Below, piece after piece: positions 18,602 to 27,994 of a DNA stretch of 64,000 nt (positions are counted from its first letter, which is position 1; every line of letters begins with the position of its first letter). Under the pieces are notes generated by a model. That model was not told where the DNA came from, did no database searches, and was given only the letters and a program-made list of their open reading frames with translations. The stretch lies in contig NZ_CP059275.1 of assembly GCF_013694365.1 (NCBI RefSeq), positions 558,001-622,000 of the forward strand, written 5' to 3'. The stretch is from Limosilactobacillus reuteri (GTDB lineage: Bacteria; Bacillota; Bacilli; Lactobacillales; Lactobacillaceae). The position numbers were made by a program, and so were the translations under genes.

Positions 18602-19786
18602 ATGCCAAGACTCCATGCTGAATTAGCAACAACCGTAAATAGTCATCTGGCAGCTGTTCCGCCAGCACAGATTCGCGCATTTGATGAAGAAATTTCTGCC
18701 GTTCCTGGACTAGTAAAATTAACGCTTGGGGAACCGGACTTTGCTGTGCCAGATCATGTTAAGAAGGCAGCAATTGAAAGTATTCAAAATGATGATTCTC
18801 ACTATTCGTCGAGCAAGGGTAAGATTGAATTACGCAAAGCGATTAGTAAATATCTTGAGCAGAGTCGTCACGTTTACTATGACCCTGAAACCGAAATTGT
18901 AGTAACGATTGGGGCAACAGAAGCGGTAACCGCGACAACTTTTGCAATGTTAAATCCGGGAGATAAAGTAATTATTCCCACTCCAGCATTTTCGCTATAT
19001 TTCCCGAGTGTTTCTCTAACTGGTGCTGAACCGATCAAAGTTAACACTGCTGAAGATGGCTTTTTGTTATCCGCTGAAAGACTAGAAGAGGTATTAGCAA
19101 AAGAGGGTCCGGCAGTAAAGGCTGTTCTCTTAAATTATCCTAATAATCCAACTGGCCGTTCGTACACTGAAGAAGAGTTAAAAGCATTGGCTAAAGTAAT
19201 TGAAGATCATCATATCTATGCGATTGTTGATGAGATTTATAGTTCATTGATGTACGATCAACCCTTCCATTCACTTGCGACACTTTTGCCCGAGCAGACA
19301 ATTCTGATTAGTGGTTTATCAAAATCACATGCAATGACGGGTTATCGTTTAGGATATGTGGCTGGCCCAGGAGAATTTATTTCAACGATGTCAAAGATGC
19401 ATTCATTTATGGTAACGTGCCCAAATGATACTGCTCAAGCGGCCGCGATTGAAGCGTTAGAAAACGGGAATGATGATCCGCAAGAATTTAAGCGGGCCTA
19501 TCGTCAACGGAGAGATAAACTTGCGAGTGCAATGAGAAAGATGGGCTTTGAAATTGCGTTGCCAGATGGCGCATTTTATATTTTTGCTAAAATCCCTGCG
19601 CAATTTGGGAAGGATGATCTCGCTTTTGCTCGTAAACTAGCCCACGAAGCTAAAGTTGGCGTAATTCCTGGAAATGCATTTGGTCCTGGTGGAGAAGGAT
19701 ACATTCGCTTATCATATGCAGCGGCAGATTCTGTTATTGATACGGCGATTGAACGGTTACAAAATTTTATGAATAATTTAGGATAG
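18602..19786 (+). CDS. Class I/II PLP aminotransferase, likely N-acetyl-L,L-DAP aminotransferase
   Basis: This 394-residue fold-type I aminotransferase has GLVKLTLGEPDFAVPDHVK, the family motif NYPNNPTGRSYTEEE near residue 180 and DEIYSSLMYD near 215. The PLP-Lys motif is SGLSKSHAMTGYRLGY, with Lys near residue 243. The substrate is not encoded in these motifs. Its place among dap genes, together with the acetylase-type DapH and deacetylase, suggests it makes N-acetyl-LL-diaminopimelate (PatA role). An aromatic or other amino-acid transaminase remains possible. Confidence 0.88.
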   Translation: MPRLHAELATTVNSHLAAVPPAQIRAFDEEISAVPGLVKLTLGEPDFAVPDHVKKAAIESIQNDDSHYSSSKGKIELRKAISKYLEQSRHVYYDPETEIVVTIGATEAVTATTFAMLNPGDKVIIPTPAFSLYFPSVSLTGAEPIKVNTAEDGFLLSAERLEEVLAKEGPAVKAVLLNYPNNPTGRSYTEEELKALAKVIEDHHIYAIVDEIYSSLMYDQPFHSLATLLPEQTILISGLSKSHAMTGYRLGYVAGPGEFISTMSKMHSFMVTCPNDTAQAAAIEALENGNDDPQEFKRAYRQRRDKLASAMRKMGFEIALPDGAFYIFAKIPAQFGKDDLAFARKLAHEAKVGVIPGNAFGPGGEGYIRLSYAAADSVIDTAIERLQNFMNNLG

Positions 19787-20566
19787 ATGAAAAAAGTTTT
19801 AATTGCTGGTGCGACTGGAGCAATGGGACAAAAGGCTGTTGATCTAGTGAACTCACTCGCTGGGTTTGAAATTACTGCTGCGCTTGCACCAACCTTAACA
19901 AAAGAGAATATGGCTGATTTTCACCTTGCATCATCTGTTCATCCTTATCAAACTTTGGATGAAATTGAAGATGGCGTTGCTGATATTTGGATTGATTTCA
20001 CCTTGCCAAGTGCTGTTTATCAGAATGTTAAGTTTGCGCTTGAACACGGAATGAGGCCGATTGTTGGAACGACCGGCTTAATCGATGAACAACAAGCAGA
20101 CCTGGTGCGCCTCAGTGAAGAAAAACAAGTGGGTGGATTGATCGCTGCTAATTTTGGGATGTCGGCAGTTCTTCTTATGAAATTTGCTCAGGAAGCAGCT
20201 AAATATTTCCCGGACGTTGAAATTATTGAAATGCATCATGGTGATAAAAAAGATGCCCCATCGGGAACGGCTTTGAGTACCGCAAAGTTGATCGATCAAG
20301 TCCGTCCTGCACATGAGACGAATCCTGATGAGACAGAGAGCTTAACCGGTGCGCGGGGTGGCGACTACCATGGAATTAAGATTCATGCTGTTCGACTTCC
20401 GGGGTACATTGCTCACGAACAAGTTCTCTTTGGTGGGGATGGCGAGGCCCTAACTATCCGCCAAGACTCATTTGACCGTCAATCCTTTATGAATGGGGTT
20501 AAGGTTGCTCTGGAGAAAGTTGATGGATTATCAAAATTGGTAATTGGCTTAGAAAATATTTTATAA
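19787..20566 (+). CDS. dapB: 4-hydroxy-tetrahydrodipicolinate reductase
   Basis: This 259-residue enzyme has the N-terminal nucleotide motif KVLIAGATGAMGQKAVDLV, then DFTLPSAVYQNV and VGTTGL. The signature EIIEMHHGDKKDAPSGTAL lies near residue 145 and contains the catalytic His/Lys region. It reduces the DapA product using NAD(P)H. Length is typical of bacterial DapB. The end of dapA contains GGGGGAATAA, a plausible ribosome binding site for a gene placed natively just downstream of dapA, which would be dapB. Confidence 0.95.
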   Translation: MKKVLIAGATGAMGQKAVDLVNSLAGFEITAALAPTLTKENMADFHLASSVHPYQTLDEIEDGVADIWIDFTLPSAVYQNVKFALEHGMRPIVGTTGLIDEQQADLVRLSEEKQVGGLIAANFGMSAVLLMKFAQEAAKYFPDVEIIEMHHGDKKDAPSGTALSTAKLIDQVRPAHETNPDETESLTGARGGDYHGIKIHAVRLPGYIAHEQVLFGGDGEALTIRQDSFDRQSFMNGVKVALEKVDGLSKLVIGLENIL

Positions 20567-21490
20567 ATGACATTATTACAAAATGCAGACTTAATGACGG
20601 CAATTGTAACCCCTTTTGATGATGAGGGAAATATTGACTATGGTCGTTTAGAATATTTGACAAATTACTTAATTGAACATGGGAGTAATGGTTTTGTTAT
20701 CGGGGGGACCACTGGGGAAACTCCAGAACTCACTCATGATGAAAAAATTGAGCTATACCAACATTTCGGTGAAATTGTAAACGGACGGGTTCCGGTTATT
20801 GCTGGAACTGGTAGCAATAATACTAAGGAAACGATTGCCTTTACTAATGAGGTTGCGCAAATTAACGGTATCGATTATGCCCTTGTTGTTGTTCCTCCTT
20901 ATAACAAACCTAACCAACGGGGAATGGTTGCTCATTTCACAGCAGTTGCGGATAATGTTGACCTCCCAATCATCATTTACAACATTCCTGGTCGTACAGG
21001 GGTAAAGATGGCTCAGGAAACCGTAGTAGAATTGTCGCACCATCAAAATATCGCCGCTGTAAAACAATGTACATCTTTGGAAGAACTTGAATACATTGTT
21101 GAACACCGCGACCCTGATTTTGCAGTTTTCACGGGTGAAGATGCACAGGCGCTAACTGCCCGGGTTTTAGGAGCAAATGGGGTTATCTCGGTTGCTTCCC
21201 ATACCTATGTCGATCAAATGCGCCAAATGTATGACTCACTATACCGAGGCGATTATCAAACTGCTGGTAAGTTGCAACGGTGGTTAACTCCCCGGATGGC
21301 CGCTTTGTTTATGTTCCCATCACCATCACCAGTTAAAGCTGTTTTGAATGCGCAAGGTTTTAACGTTGGTAGTTGTCGCTTACCAATTCTTCCATTAAAT
21401 GAAGAAGAAAAACGCGAATTAGAGACTGCCTTATCATTACCTACTAATTCGTTGACTGCCAAGAACTTACCTTTAAATTTGGGGGAATAA
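20567..21490 (+). CDS. dapA: 4-hydroxy-tetrahydrodipicolinate synthase
   Basis: This 307-residue TIM-barrel aldolase has [14 protein letters not shown], the [10 protein letters not shown] loop, Tyr in [10 protein letters not shown] near residue 136 and the Schiff-base Lys166 in [11 protein letters not shown]. It condenses pyruvate with aspartate semialdehyde, the committed step of DAP synthesis. The catalytic set appears complete. Whether it is lysine-feedback inhibited cannot be judged from these motifs. Confidence 0.96.
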   Translation: MTLLQNADLMTAIVTPFDDEGNIDYGRLEYLTNYLIEHGSNGFVIGGTTGETPELTHDEKIELYQHFGEIVNGRVPVIAGTGSNNTKETIAFTNEVAQINGIDYALVVVPPYNKPNQRGMVAHFTAVADNVDLPIIIYNIPGRTGVKMAQETVVELSHHQNIAAVKQCTSLEELEYIVEHRDPDFAVFTGEDAQALTARVLGANGVISVASHTYVDQMRQMYDSLYRGDYQTAGKLQRWLTPRMAALFMFPSPSPVKAVLNAQGFNVGSCRLPILPLNEEEKRELETALSLPTNSLTAKNLPLNLGE

Positions 21491-22636
21491 ATGTTAACAG
21501 AAGAAGAATTAATTCAAATTCGTCGTCATCTCCACCAAATTCCGGAACTAGCTCTCCATGAATTTGACACCCACCAATACTTAGTGGAGACGGTTGCTAG
21601 TTTTAACCAAGCATTTTTAGAAGTTCGTACTTTTAAGGAATTGCCAACTGCTCTCATGGTGTTAGTTCATGGTCAGAATCCACAACGAACAATTGGATAT
21701 CGAACAGACATTGATGCTTTACCAGTTGAGGAACAAACAGGCTTGCCATATTCATCAACTCATCCGGGAATAATGCACGCCTGTGGTCATGATATTCATA
21801 TGACGGTTGCATTAGGGGTATTGAATTATTTTAGTGAACACCAGCCGCAAGATAATATCCTGTTTTTCTTCCAACCGGCCGAAGAAAGCGAAAATGGTGG
21901 AAAGCGGGCATATGAACTGGGCTTGTTTAGCGGAAAGTGGAAACCAGATGAGTTTTACGGTTTGCATGATAATCCTGATTTGCCAGCAGGAGCAATTGGT
22001 TGTCGGATGGGGACCTTGTTTGCGGGAACCACGGAAGTTAATATTGACCTCAATGGTAAGGGCGGTCACGCGGCGTATCCTCAAAATGCTAATGATACGG
22101 TCGTTGCGGCAGCCTCATTAATTCTTCAAGTGCAGACTGTGATTTCGCGGAGTATCGATCCTATTCAAAGTGGTGTAATTACTTTAGGAAAGATTGACGG
22201 CGGGACGATTCGAAATGTTATCGCTGGACATACACGGATTGAAGGAACGATTCGGGGACTAACGCAGACGATGATTGAAACTATTGATGACCGCTTGAAG
22301 GACGTATGTGAAGGAATCGGGCGTAGTTTTAACATGGATGTTTCCCTTGAATTAAATCAGGGTGGCTATTGGCCAGTAGAAAATAATCCAGAATTAACAA
22401 AACGGTTTATCCATTATATGGAAGAAACACCAACTGTAAACTTTATCGAAACAGAACCAGCAATGACTGGGGAAGACTTTGGCTACTTACTGGCTAAATT
22501 TCCGGGAACCATGTTTTGGCTTGGGGTTGAAGATGATTCACAATTACATTCGGCCACCCTTACCCCCAATGAAAAAGCAATTAAACGTGGAGTAGATGCG
22601 ATTACTGGTTTTCTTGAATATCGGATGCAAAATTAA
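21491..22636 (+). CDS. N-acetyldiaminopimelate deacetylase (M20 family, YkuR-like)
   Basis: This 381-residue M20 metallohydrolase has HLHQIPELALHEFDT, GYRTDIDALPVEEQTG, metal-binding HACGHDIHM near residue 95 and PAEESENGGKRAYE near 132. It also shows GLHDNPDLPAGAIGCR and the dimerisation-domain motif GKGGHAAYPQNAND. It lies between dapA and dapH, the usual place of the enzyme that removes the acetyl group from N-acetyl-LL-DAP. By sequence alone it could be called a hippurate-type amidohydrolase; the operon context decides. Confidence 0.92.
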   Translation: MLTEEELIQIRRHLHQIPELALHEFDTHQYLVETVASFNQAFLEVRTFKELPTALMVLVHGQNPQRTIGYRTDIDALPVEEQTGLPYSSTHPGIMHACGHDIHMTVALGVLNYFSEHQPQDNILFFFQPAEESENGGKRAYELGLFSGKWKPDEFYGLHDNPDLPAGAIGCRMGTLFAGTTEVNIDLNGKGGHAAYPQNANDTVVAAASLILQVQTVISRSIDPIQSGVITLGKIDGGTIRNVIAGHTRIEGTIRGLTQTMIETIDDRLKDVCEGIGRSFNMDVSLELNQGGYWPVENNPELTKRFIHYMEETPTVNFIETEPAMTGEDFGYLLAKFPGTMFWLGVEDDSQLHSATLTPNEKAIKRGVDAITGFLEYRMQN

Positions 22637-23347
22637 ATGGCTGAATTAGATGCACAAACAATCATTAACTACATTAGTAACGCACCCAAGAAGACACCGG
22701 TAAAGGTCTATCTTAAAGGAAATTTGGGTGATTTAGAATTTCCCACAGAAGTAGAAACATTTCTTGAACAGCGTACGGGTGTTATTTTCGGTGATTGGAC
22801 AGTTATTGAACCGTTATTAAAGGAATACAGTTCAGCAATTGAATCTTACCATGTGGAAAACGATGCGCGTAATTCAGCAGTCCCTTTGCTTGATTTGAAG
22901 GATATTAATGCCCGCATTGAGCCAGGAGCAATTATTCGCGATAAAGTGCTTATTGGTGACAATGCTGTCATTATGATGGGCGCAACAATTAATATTGGTG
23001 CTGAAATTGGTGCCGATTCGATGATTGATATGGGGGCAGTTCTTGGTGGCCGTGCAATTGTTGGTCGCCACTGTCATATTGGTGCTGGTACTGTATTAGC
23101 TGGAGTGGTTGAACCGGCTTCAGCTGAACCAGTCCGCATTGATGACAATGTAATGATTGGCGCCAATGCGGTGGTAATTGAAGGGGTTCATGTAGGAGAA
23201 GGAGCGGTCATTGCTGCTGGCGCCGTGGTTACTCATGATGTTGCTCCTCATACGATGGTTGCGGGAGTTCCTGCTAAGTTTATTAAGAATGTTGATGACC
23301 AAACTGCTGGTAAGACTGAATTAGAGGACGATTTACGGAAGCTTTAG
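22637..23347 (+). CDS. dapH: Tetrahydrodipicolinate N-acetyltransferase
   Basis: This 236-residue enzyme has an N-terminal helical domain ([25 protein letters not shown]) and a left-handed beta-helix of hexapeptide repeats from about residue 90 ([25 protein letters not shown]...). The helix is interrupted by the acceptor loop [13 protein letters not shown]. It transfers acetyl from acetyl-CoA to tetrahydrodipicolinate, defining the acetylase branch of DAP synthesis used by bacilli and lactobacilli. Length and domain order match the DapH/YkuQ family, not the succinyl-transferring DapD of proteobacteria. Confidence 0.94.
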   Translation: MAELDAQTIINYISNAPKKTPVKVYLKGNLGDLEFPTEVETFLEQRTGVIFGDWTVIEPLLKEYSSAIESYHVENDARNSAVPLLDLKDINARIEPGAIIRDKVLIGDNAVIMMGATINIGAEIGADSMIDMGAVLGGRAIVGRHCHIGAGTVLAGVVEPASAEPVRIDDNVMIGANAVVIEGVHVGEGAVIAAGAVVTHDVAPHTMVAGVPAKFIKNVDDQTAGKTELEDDLRKL

Positions 23348-24658
23348 ATGAACGAACAGATTACTGATCAACAATTAAATGCCGCTGGTCATCTAACGAT
23401 TGGGGGATGTGATGCGGTTGACTTAGCTCATCAGTTTGGTACCCCGTTAGTTGTTTATGATGTTCAACAGATTCGCCAACAGATTCGAGCATTTAAGCGG
23501 GTTTTTGAAGAAAATAATGTTGATTATGCGGTTAGCTATGCTAGTAAAGCTTTTTCAGCAATCGCAATGTATCAAGTAGTTGCTGCAGAAGGTGCGCATG
23601 TTGATGTTGTTTCTGGTGGTGAATTATATACGGCAATCAAAGCCGGCTTTCCAATGGCTGATGTTAGTTTTCACGGAAACAATAAATCACGGGAAGAATT
23701 GGAAATGGCAATTGACCATCACGTGGGAACAATCATGATTGATAACTTCCATGAGATTGAATTGCTAGCAGACGTTTTGGAGAAGCTTGATGCACATGTT
23801 GATGTAATGTTGCGAATTACTCCTGGAATTTCTGCTCATACAAATAAGTACATTCAAACTGGTCAGGTTGACAGTAAGTTTGGGTTTGACCTTCAATCAG
23901 GACAGGCAGATGAGGCGTTAGCAAAAGTCCTCGAGAATCCCCGGATGCAAATGAAAGGGTTGCATGCCCATATTGGTTCACAGATTTTTGAGCTTGCGGG
24001 ATTTGAAGGGGTAGCTAAGAAGTTGGTTGAAGTTGCTGCCCACTGGCAAGAAAAATTTAACTATCAAGCTGCTGTGATCAATGTTGGGGGCGGTTTTGGA
24101 ATTCGTTATGTAAAAGATGATACACCACTTGCTCCAGAAGAATTTGTGGCAGCAATTATTAAGGTAATTAAAGCTGAAATTAAAGAAACAAATCTTGCTA
24201 TGCCAGCGATCTGGATAGAACCCGGACGTTCAATCGCGGGGCCCGCTGGTTATAATCTTTATACTGTTGGATCACGTAAAGATGTACCAGGGTTGAAGCC
24301 ATATGTAACAGTTGATGGGGGGATGGGTGATAACATTCGTCCAGCACTTTATGAAGCACAATATGAAACGGTCTTAGCAAATAATCCTCGTGCAGAGTTG
24401 GTTGAACATGTTCGGGTAGCAGGAAAGTATTGCGAGTCTGGTGATATCCTCAGTCAGAATCAGGTATTACCGGCTACAAAACCAGGAGATGTCTTAGCGA
24501 TGCTTGATACTGGTGCTTATGGTTATTCAATGGCTTCAAATTATAATCGGAATCCTCGTCCAGCAGTTGTCTTTGCAGAAAAAGGCACAGCTCAGGTTGT
24601 AATTAAACGAGAAACCTATGATGATTTAATTCATTTGGATGAACCATACCAACAATAA
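23348..24658 (+). CDS. lysA: Diaminopimelate decarboxylase
   Basis: This 436-residue fold-type III PLP enzyme has Lys67 in SYASKAFSAIAMYQ, VVSGGELYTAIKAGF, HAHIGSQIFE near residue 200, NVGGGFGIRY near 242 and the cofactor/substrate motif GKYCESGDIL near 360. A late GAYGYSMASNYNRNPRPA is typical. It decarboxylates meso-DAP to L-lysine. It completes the pathway whose other enzymes surround it. Confidence 0.96.
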   Translation: MNEQITDQQLNAAGHLTIGGCDAVDLAHQFGTPLVVYDVQQIRQQIRAFKRVFEENNVDYAVSYASKAFSAIAMYQVVAAEGAHVDVVSGGELYTAIKAGFPMADVSFHGNNKSREELEMAIDHHVGTIMIDNFHEIELLADVLEKLDAHVDVMLRITPGISAHTNKYIQTGQVDSKFGFDLQSGQADEALAKVLENPRMQMKGLHAHIGSQIFELAGFEGVAKKLVEVAAHWQEKFNYQAAVINVGGGFGIRYVKDDTPLAPEEFVAAIIKVIKAEIKETNLAMPAIWIEPGRSIAGPAGYNLYTVGSRKDVPGLKPYVTVDGGMGDNIRPALYEAQYETVLANNPRAELVEHVRVAGKYCESGDILSQNQVLPATKPGDVLAMLDTGAYGYSMASNYNRNPRPAVVFAEKGTAQVVIKRETYDDLIHLDEPYQQ

Positions 24659-26017
24659 ATGAAAGTTGTAAAATTTGGTGGAAGTTCTCTGGCTAATGGA
24701 GAAGCCTTTCAAAATGCAATTAATATTATTACCTCTGACCCCCAACGCCGGGTAATTGTCACTTCTGCGCCGGGTAAACGTTTTGCCGATGATATTAAAG
24801 TTACTGACTTACTGATTAAATATGCCCAAGCAGTAATTGCAGGCCAAAATCCCCAAGAAATCGTTGAACAAATTTTAAATCGATATCAAGAGATTGCCGC
24901 TTATTTTGGCTTACCAGCAGATAAATTAATTCCGCTAGTTGAACGACTGGAAGGTCTTCCTAACCATACGTATCCAAATGATAACTATCTCTTGGCCGCT
25001 TTCAAAGCTCATGGTGAACGCTTAAACGCTCAACTAATGGCTATCCTTTTGCAGCATTTAGGCTATGAAGCACGTTTTGTGACACCAAGTGAAGCTGGTA
25101 TTATCGTTACTGGAACACCCAATAATGCTAACGTTATTCCAGAAACATATGCAAACTTGAGTCATTTTACGTTTAATGAGAACGAATTATTAGTATTCCC
25201 TGGTTTCTATGGCCTAACTCTTGCTGGACACATTGCTACTTTTTCCCGTGGTGGTTCTGATATCACCGGTGCAATTCTCGCGCGCGGTCTTCACGCTTCA
25301 ACTTATGAAAATTTCACCGATGTCGATGCTATTTACTCAGCCAATCCACAAATTGTCGACCATCCGCAACCAATTACAACCATGACTTACCGGGAAATGC
25401 GAGAACTATCTTATGCTGGTTTCTCCGTCTTTCACGATGAAGCATTGATTCCTGCTATTCAAGGAAATATTCCAATTAATGTTCGTAATACTAATGATCC
25501 TGAAAAGCCGGGAACAATGATTGTCCCTGATAAAGATTTTCAACCAAGCGATATTATAACGGGGGTCGTGAGTGGAAAACACTTTGCAGCCCTCTACCTG
25601 CACAAATATCTTCTTAACAAGCAAGCAGGTTTTACTCTTCGGATCCTTGAAATTCTCGCAAAGCACAACGTCTCATACGAACATATGCCTTCCGGAATCG
25701 ATGATATAACAATTATCCTTGATCGGAATGCAATTAATGACCAATTAATCGATACCATCTGCAATGAAATTCAAGAGGAGATTAATCCTGACCGTTTAGA
25801 ATGGATTGATAATTATGCAATTACCATGGTTGTTGGTGAAGGTATGCGTAATCGCACGGGGGTAATTGATGATATATTAATGCCTCTAGCCGAAAAACAC
25901 ATTGCGGTTCCCATGATTAATCAAGGAGCTTCACGAATTGCAATTATGATCGGAACATACAACGAAGACGCGGATGATGCCGTTCGAGCTATTTACCATC
26001 GCTTTTTCGCAAATTAG
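24659..26017 (+). CDS. lysC: Aspartate kinase with C-terminal ACT domains
   Basis: This 452-residue amino-acid kinase has the N-terminal VKFGGSSLANGEAFQNAINII, SRGGSDITGAILARGL near residue 200, the FTDVDAIYSANP motif near 220 and YREMRELSYAGFSVFHDEAL. Two ACT-like regulatory regions follow from about residue 300 to the end. It phosphorylates aspartate, the first step to lysine, threonine and methionine. ACT domains suggest feedback control by an amino acid, unspecified here. Any lysine riboswitch leader would lie in the missing upstream DNA. Confidence 0.94.
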   Translation: MKVVKFGGSSLANGEAFQNAINIITSDPQRRVIVTSAPGKRFADDIKVTDLLIKYAQAVIAGQNPQEIVEQILNRYQEIAAYFGLPADKLIPLVERLEGLPNHTYPNDNYLLAAFKAHGERLNAQLMAILLQHLGYEARFVTPSEAGIIVTGTPNNANVIPETYANLSHFTFNENELLVFPGFYGLTLAGHIATFSRGGSDITGAILARGLHASTYENFTDVDAIYSANPQIVDHPQPITTMTYREMRELSYAGFSVFHDEALIPAIQGNIPINVRNTNDPEKPGTMIVPDKDFQPSDIITGVVSGKHFAALYLHKYLLNKQAGFTLRILEILAKHNVSYEHMPSGIDDITIILDRNAINDQLIDTICNEIQEEINPDRLEWIDNYAITMVVGEGMRNRTGVIDDILMPLAEKHIAVPMINQGASRIAIMIGTYNEDADDAVRAIYHRFFAN

Positions 26018-27019
26018 ATGGTGCAATTATTAAAAGTACACGGATCACAAAATGCCTTTTTTATTCTTGACCAAACACAATTGACTACTCCCCTTACCGA
26101 TAAAGAACTAGTTTCATTTACCCGAAAAGTAACTGATACACAAAATGGCGTTCTCGGTGGTGCTGATGGCGTTTTAGTTGTTAACCATCCAACTAGACCA
26201 GGATCGGTAGCACAAATGCGGGTAATTAACGCAGATGGCAGCGAAGCCTCAATGTGCGGTAATGGTTTGAGAACGGTTGCTCGTTATGTAGCAGAACGTG
26301 ATAATTTAACCGATTTTAAAGTTGATACAATGAATGCTAGTCTTCGTGTTCGTCAGCATGAAGACCTTGCACCTGGAGTTCCTGCTTTTGCGGTTGAAAT
26401 TTCACCAGTAAAGTTTGACCGCACTGCTTTGCCATTTGATAATCTTGGCCATGAGCGCCTGTTAGACACCCTCGTCCCTGAGTTATATCCTAATCTCCGT
26501 TTTTCAGCCCTTGCTGTTCCTAACCCCCACTTAATTAGTTTTGTTAGTATGGAAGAGCTAAATGGCCCAGCACTTGAAGAATTAGGTACACGGTTAAATA
26601 GTGATAATCTTTACTTCAGTGACGGGGTAAATGTTAATTTTGGCCATATTCTCGGTCATAACAAACTCTTTGTAAAAACGTTTGAACGAGGAGTCGGCTT
26701 TACAAATGCTTGTGGGACAGGTATGTCTGCCACTAGTCTCGCTTTAGCCCTCACTCATCCAGACGCAGCATCATTTAATGAACCAATTAGTGTTTATAAT
26801 CCTGGTGGCATGGTTAAGACAATTCTTCACCGTGATGACTACAACTACTGGGTCGAACTAATCGGTAATGCTACGTTTACTCATATTATTACTGTAGAGG
26901 AGTCAACAATTCACCAAGAAAATCTTGATGAGCTTCAAAGCAGTAGCGTTGAAACGGATGAAAACAAAGCATATTTGGCTTTTGTTAATTCACTACCTTC
27001 CTTAAAATTTGAAAACTAA
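26018..27019 (+). CDS. dapF: Diaminopimelate epimerase
   Basis: This 333-residue protein has both active-site cysteines of the pyridoxal-independent epimerase: SMCGNGLRTVARY near residue 78 and TNACGTGMSATSLAL near 232. HGSQNAFFILDQTQ at the N-terminus is the first conserved segment. It converts LL-DAP to meso-DAP. It is longer than many DapF proteins because of a C-terminal extension of some 30-40 residues with an acidic tail. I infer no special function for that extension. Confidence 0.93.
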   Translation: MVQLLKVHGSQNAFFILDQTQLTTPLTDKELVSFTRKVTDTQNGVLGGADGVLVVNHPTRPGSVAQMRVINADGSEASMCGNGLRTVARYVAERDNLTDFKVDTMNASLRVRQHEDLAPGVPAFAVEISPVKFDRTALPFDNLGHERLLDTLVPELYPNLRFSALAVPNPHLISFVSMEELNGPALEELGTRLNSDNLYFSDGVNVNFGHILGHNKLFVKTFERGVGFTNACGTGMSATSLALALTHPDAASFNEPISVYNPGGMVKTILHRDDYNYWVELIGNATFTHIITVEESTIHQENLDELQSSSVETDENKAYLAFVNSLPSLKFEN

Positions 27020-27994
27020 ATGACCCAGATAAAAAATGCCGATAATGTGCGTTTATTTTCACTAAATTCAAATCCAAAACTAGCTGAACAAATTGCTCAA
27101 CGCGTGGGGATTCCGTTGAGTAAAGCTTCCATTAGTCATTTTGCTGATGGGGAAATTAAAATTACAATTGACGAAAGTATTCGTGGCTGTGAGGTCTACG
27201 TCATCCAGTCAGTTTCTGATCCAGTTAACACTAACTTGATGGAACTATTAATTATGGTTGATGCTCTACGGCGGGCAAGTGCGGCCAAGATTAACGTAGT
27301 AATGCCATACTATGGCTATGCACGTCAAGATCGAAAAGCACGAAGCCGTGAACCAATTACAGCTAAATTGATCGCCAACCTTCTTGAAATGGATCAAATT
27401 AGTCGACTAGTAACGATTGACCTTCATGCTCCTCAAGTTCAAGGTTTCTTTGATATTCCTGTTGATCATCTTCAAGCAACCAGTCTTTTTACTAAATATA
27501 TTGAGGAACAAAACTTGGGTGATGATATTGTAGTAGTTGCCCCTGATCATGCTGGCGTTAATTTAGCGCGGAAATATGCTGAACGAATTAAAGCTTCCAT
27601 TGCGATTATTGATAACCGTAACAATGAAGTTCGGGAACGGACTGAACAAGAAGTACCGGAATATGTAATCGGGGATGTAAAAGGAAAGACTGCGATTATT
27701 GTTGATGATATTGTAGATACAGGAGTACGGATGAACTTATCTGCACAAGCATTAAAGAACTTTGGTGCCGCTAAAGTTTACGGAATTGCTACGCATGCAG
27801 TATTATCAGCTGATGCGGTAAATACGTTACAAAATTCTCCTCTTGAAAAAATGATTGTAACAGATACAATCCACCTACCAAAAGAGAAAGAATTCCCTAA
27901 GTTGGTTCAATTATCAGTGGACGATTTATTAAAAGAAGCAATTGTTCGTATCCACAATAACCAATCAATTGATACATTGTTTAATCGTAAATAA
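27020..27994 (+). CDS. PRPP synthetase paralogue lacking catalytic-loop residues
   Basis: This 324-residue protein is clearly of the ribose-phosphate diphosphokinase family ([51 protein letters not shown]). Two active-site elements differ from the second copy at 62814. The flexible catalytic loop reads [10 protein letters not shown], with Asn199 and Asn201 where the other copy has Lys199 and Arg201 in DKRRPRAN. The PRPP-binding loop reads DDIVDTGVR (residues 229-237) instead of DDMIDTAGT. In Bacillus subtilis the corresponding Lys and Arg are catalytic. The protein may be inactive or regulatory, analogous to mammalian PRPP synthetase-associated proteins; this is inference. Confidence 0.88.
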   Translation: MTQIKNADNVRLFSLNSNPKLAEQIAQRVGIPLSKASISHFADGEIKITIDESIRGCEVYVIQSVSDPVNTNLMELLIMVDALRRASAAKINVVMPYYGYARQDRKARSREPITAKLIANLLEMDQISRLVTIDLHAPQVQGFFDIPVDHLQATSLFTKYIEEQNLGDDIVVVAPDHAGVNLARKYAERIKASIAIIDNRNNEVRERTEQEVPEYVIGDVKGKTAIIVDDIVDTGVRMNLSAQALKNFGAAKVYGIATHAVLSADAVNTLQNSPLEKMIVTDTIHLPKEKEFPKLVQLSVDDLLKEAIVRIHNNQSIDTLFNRK

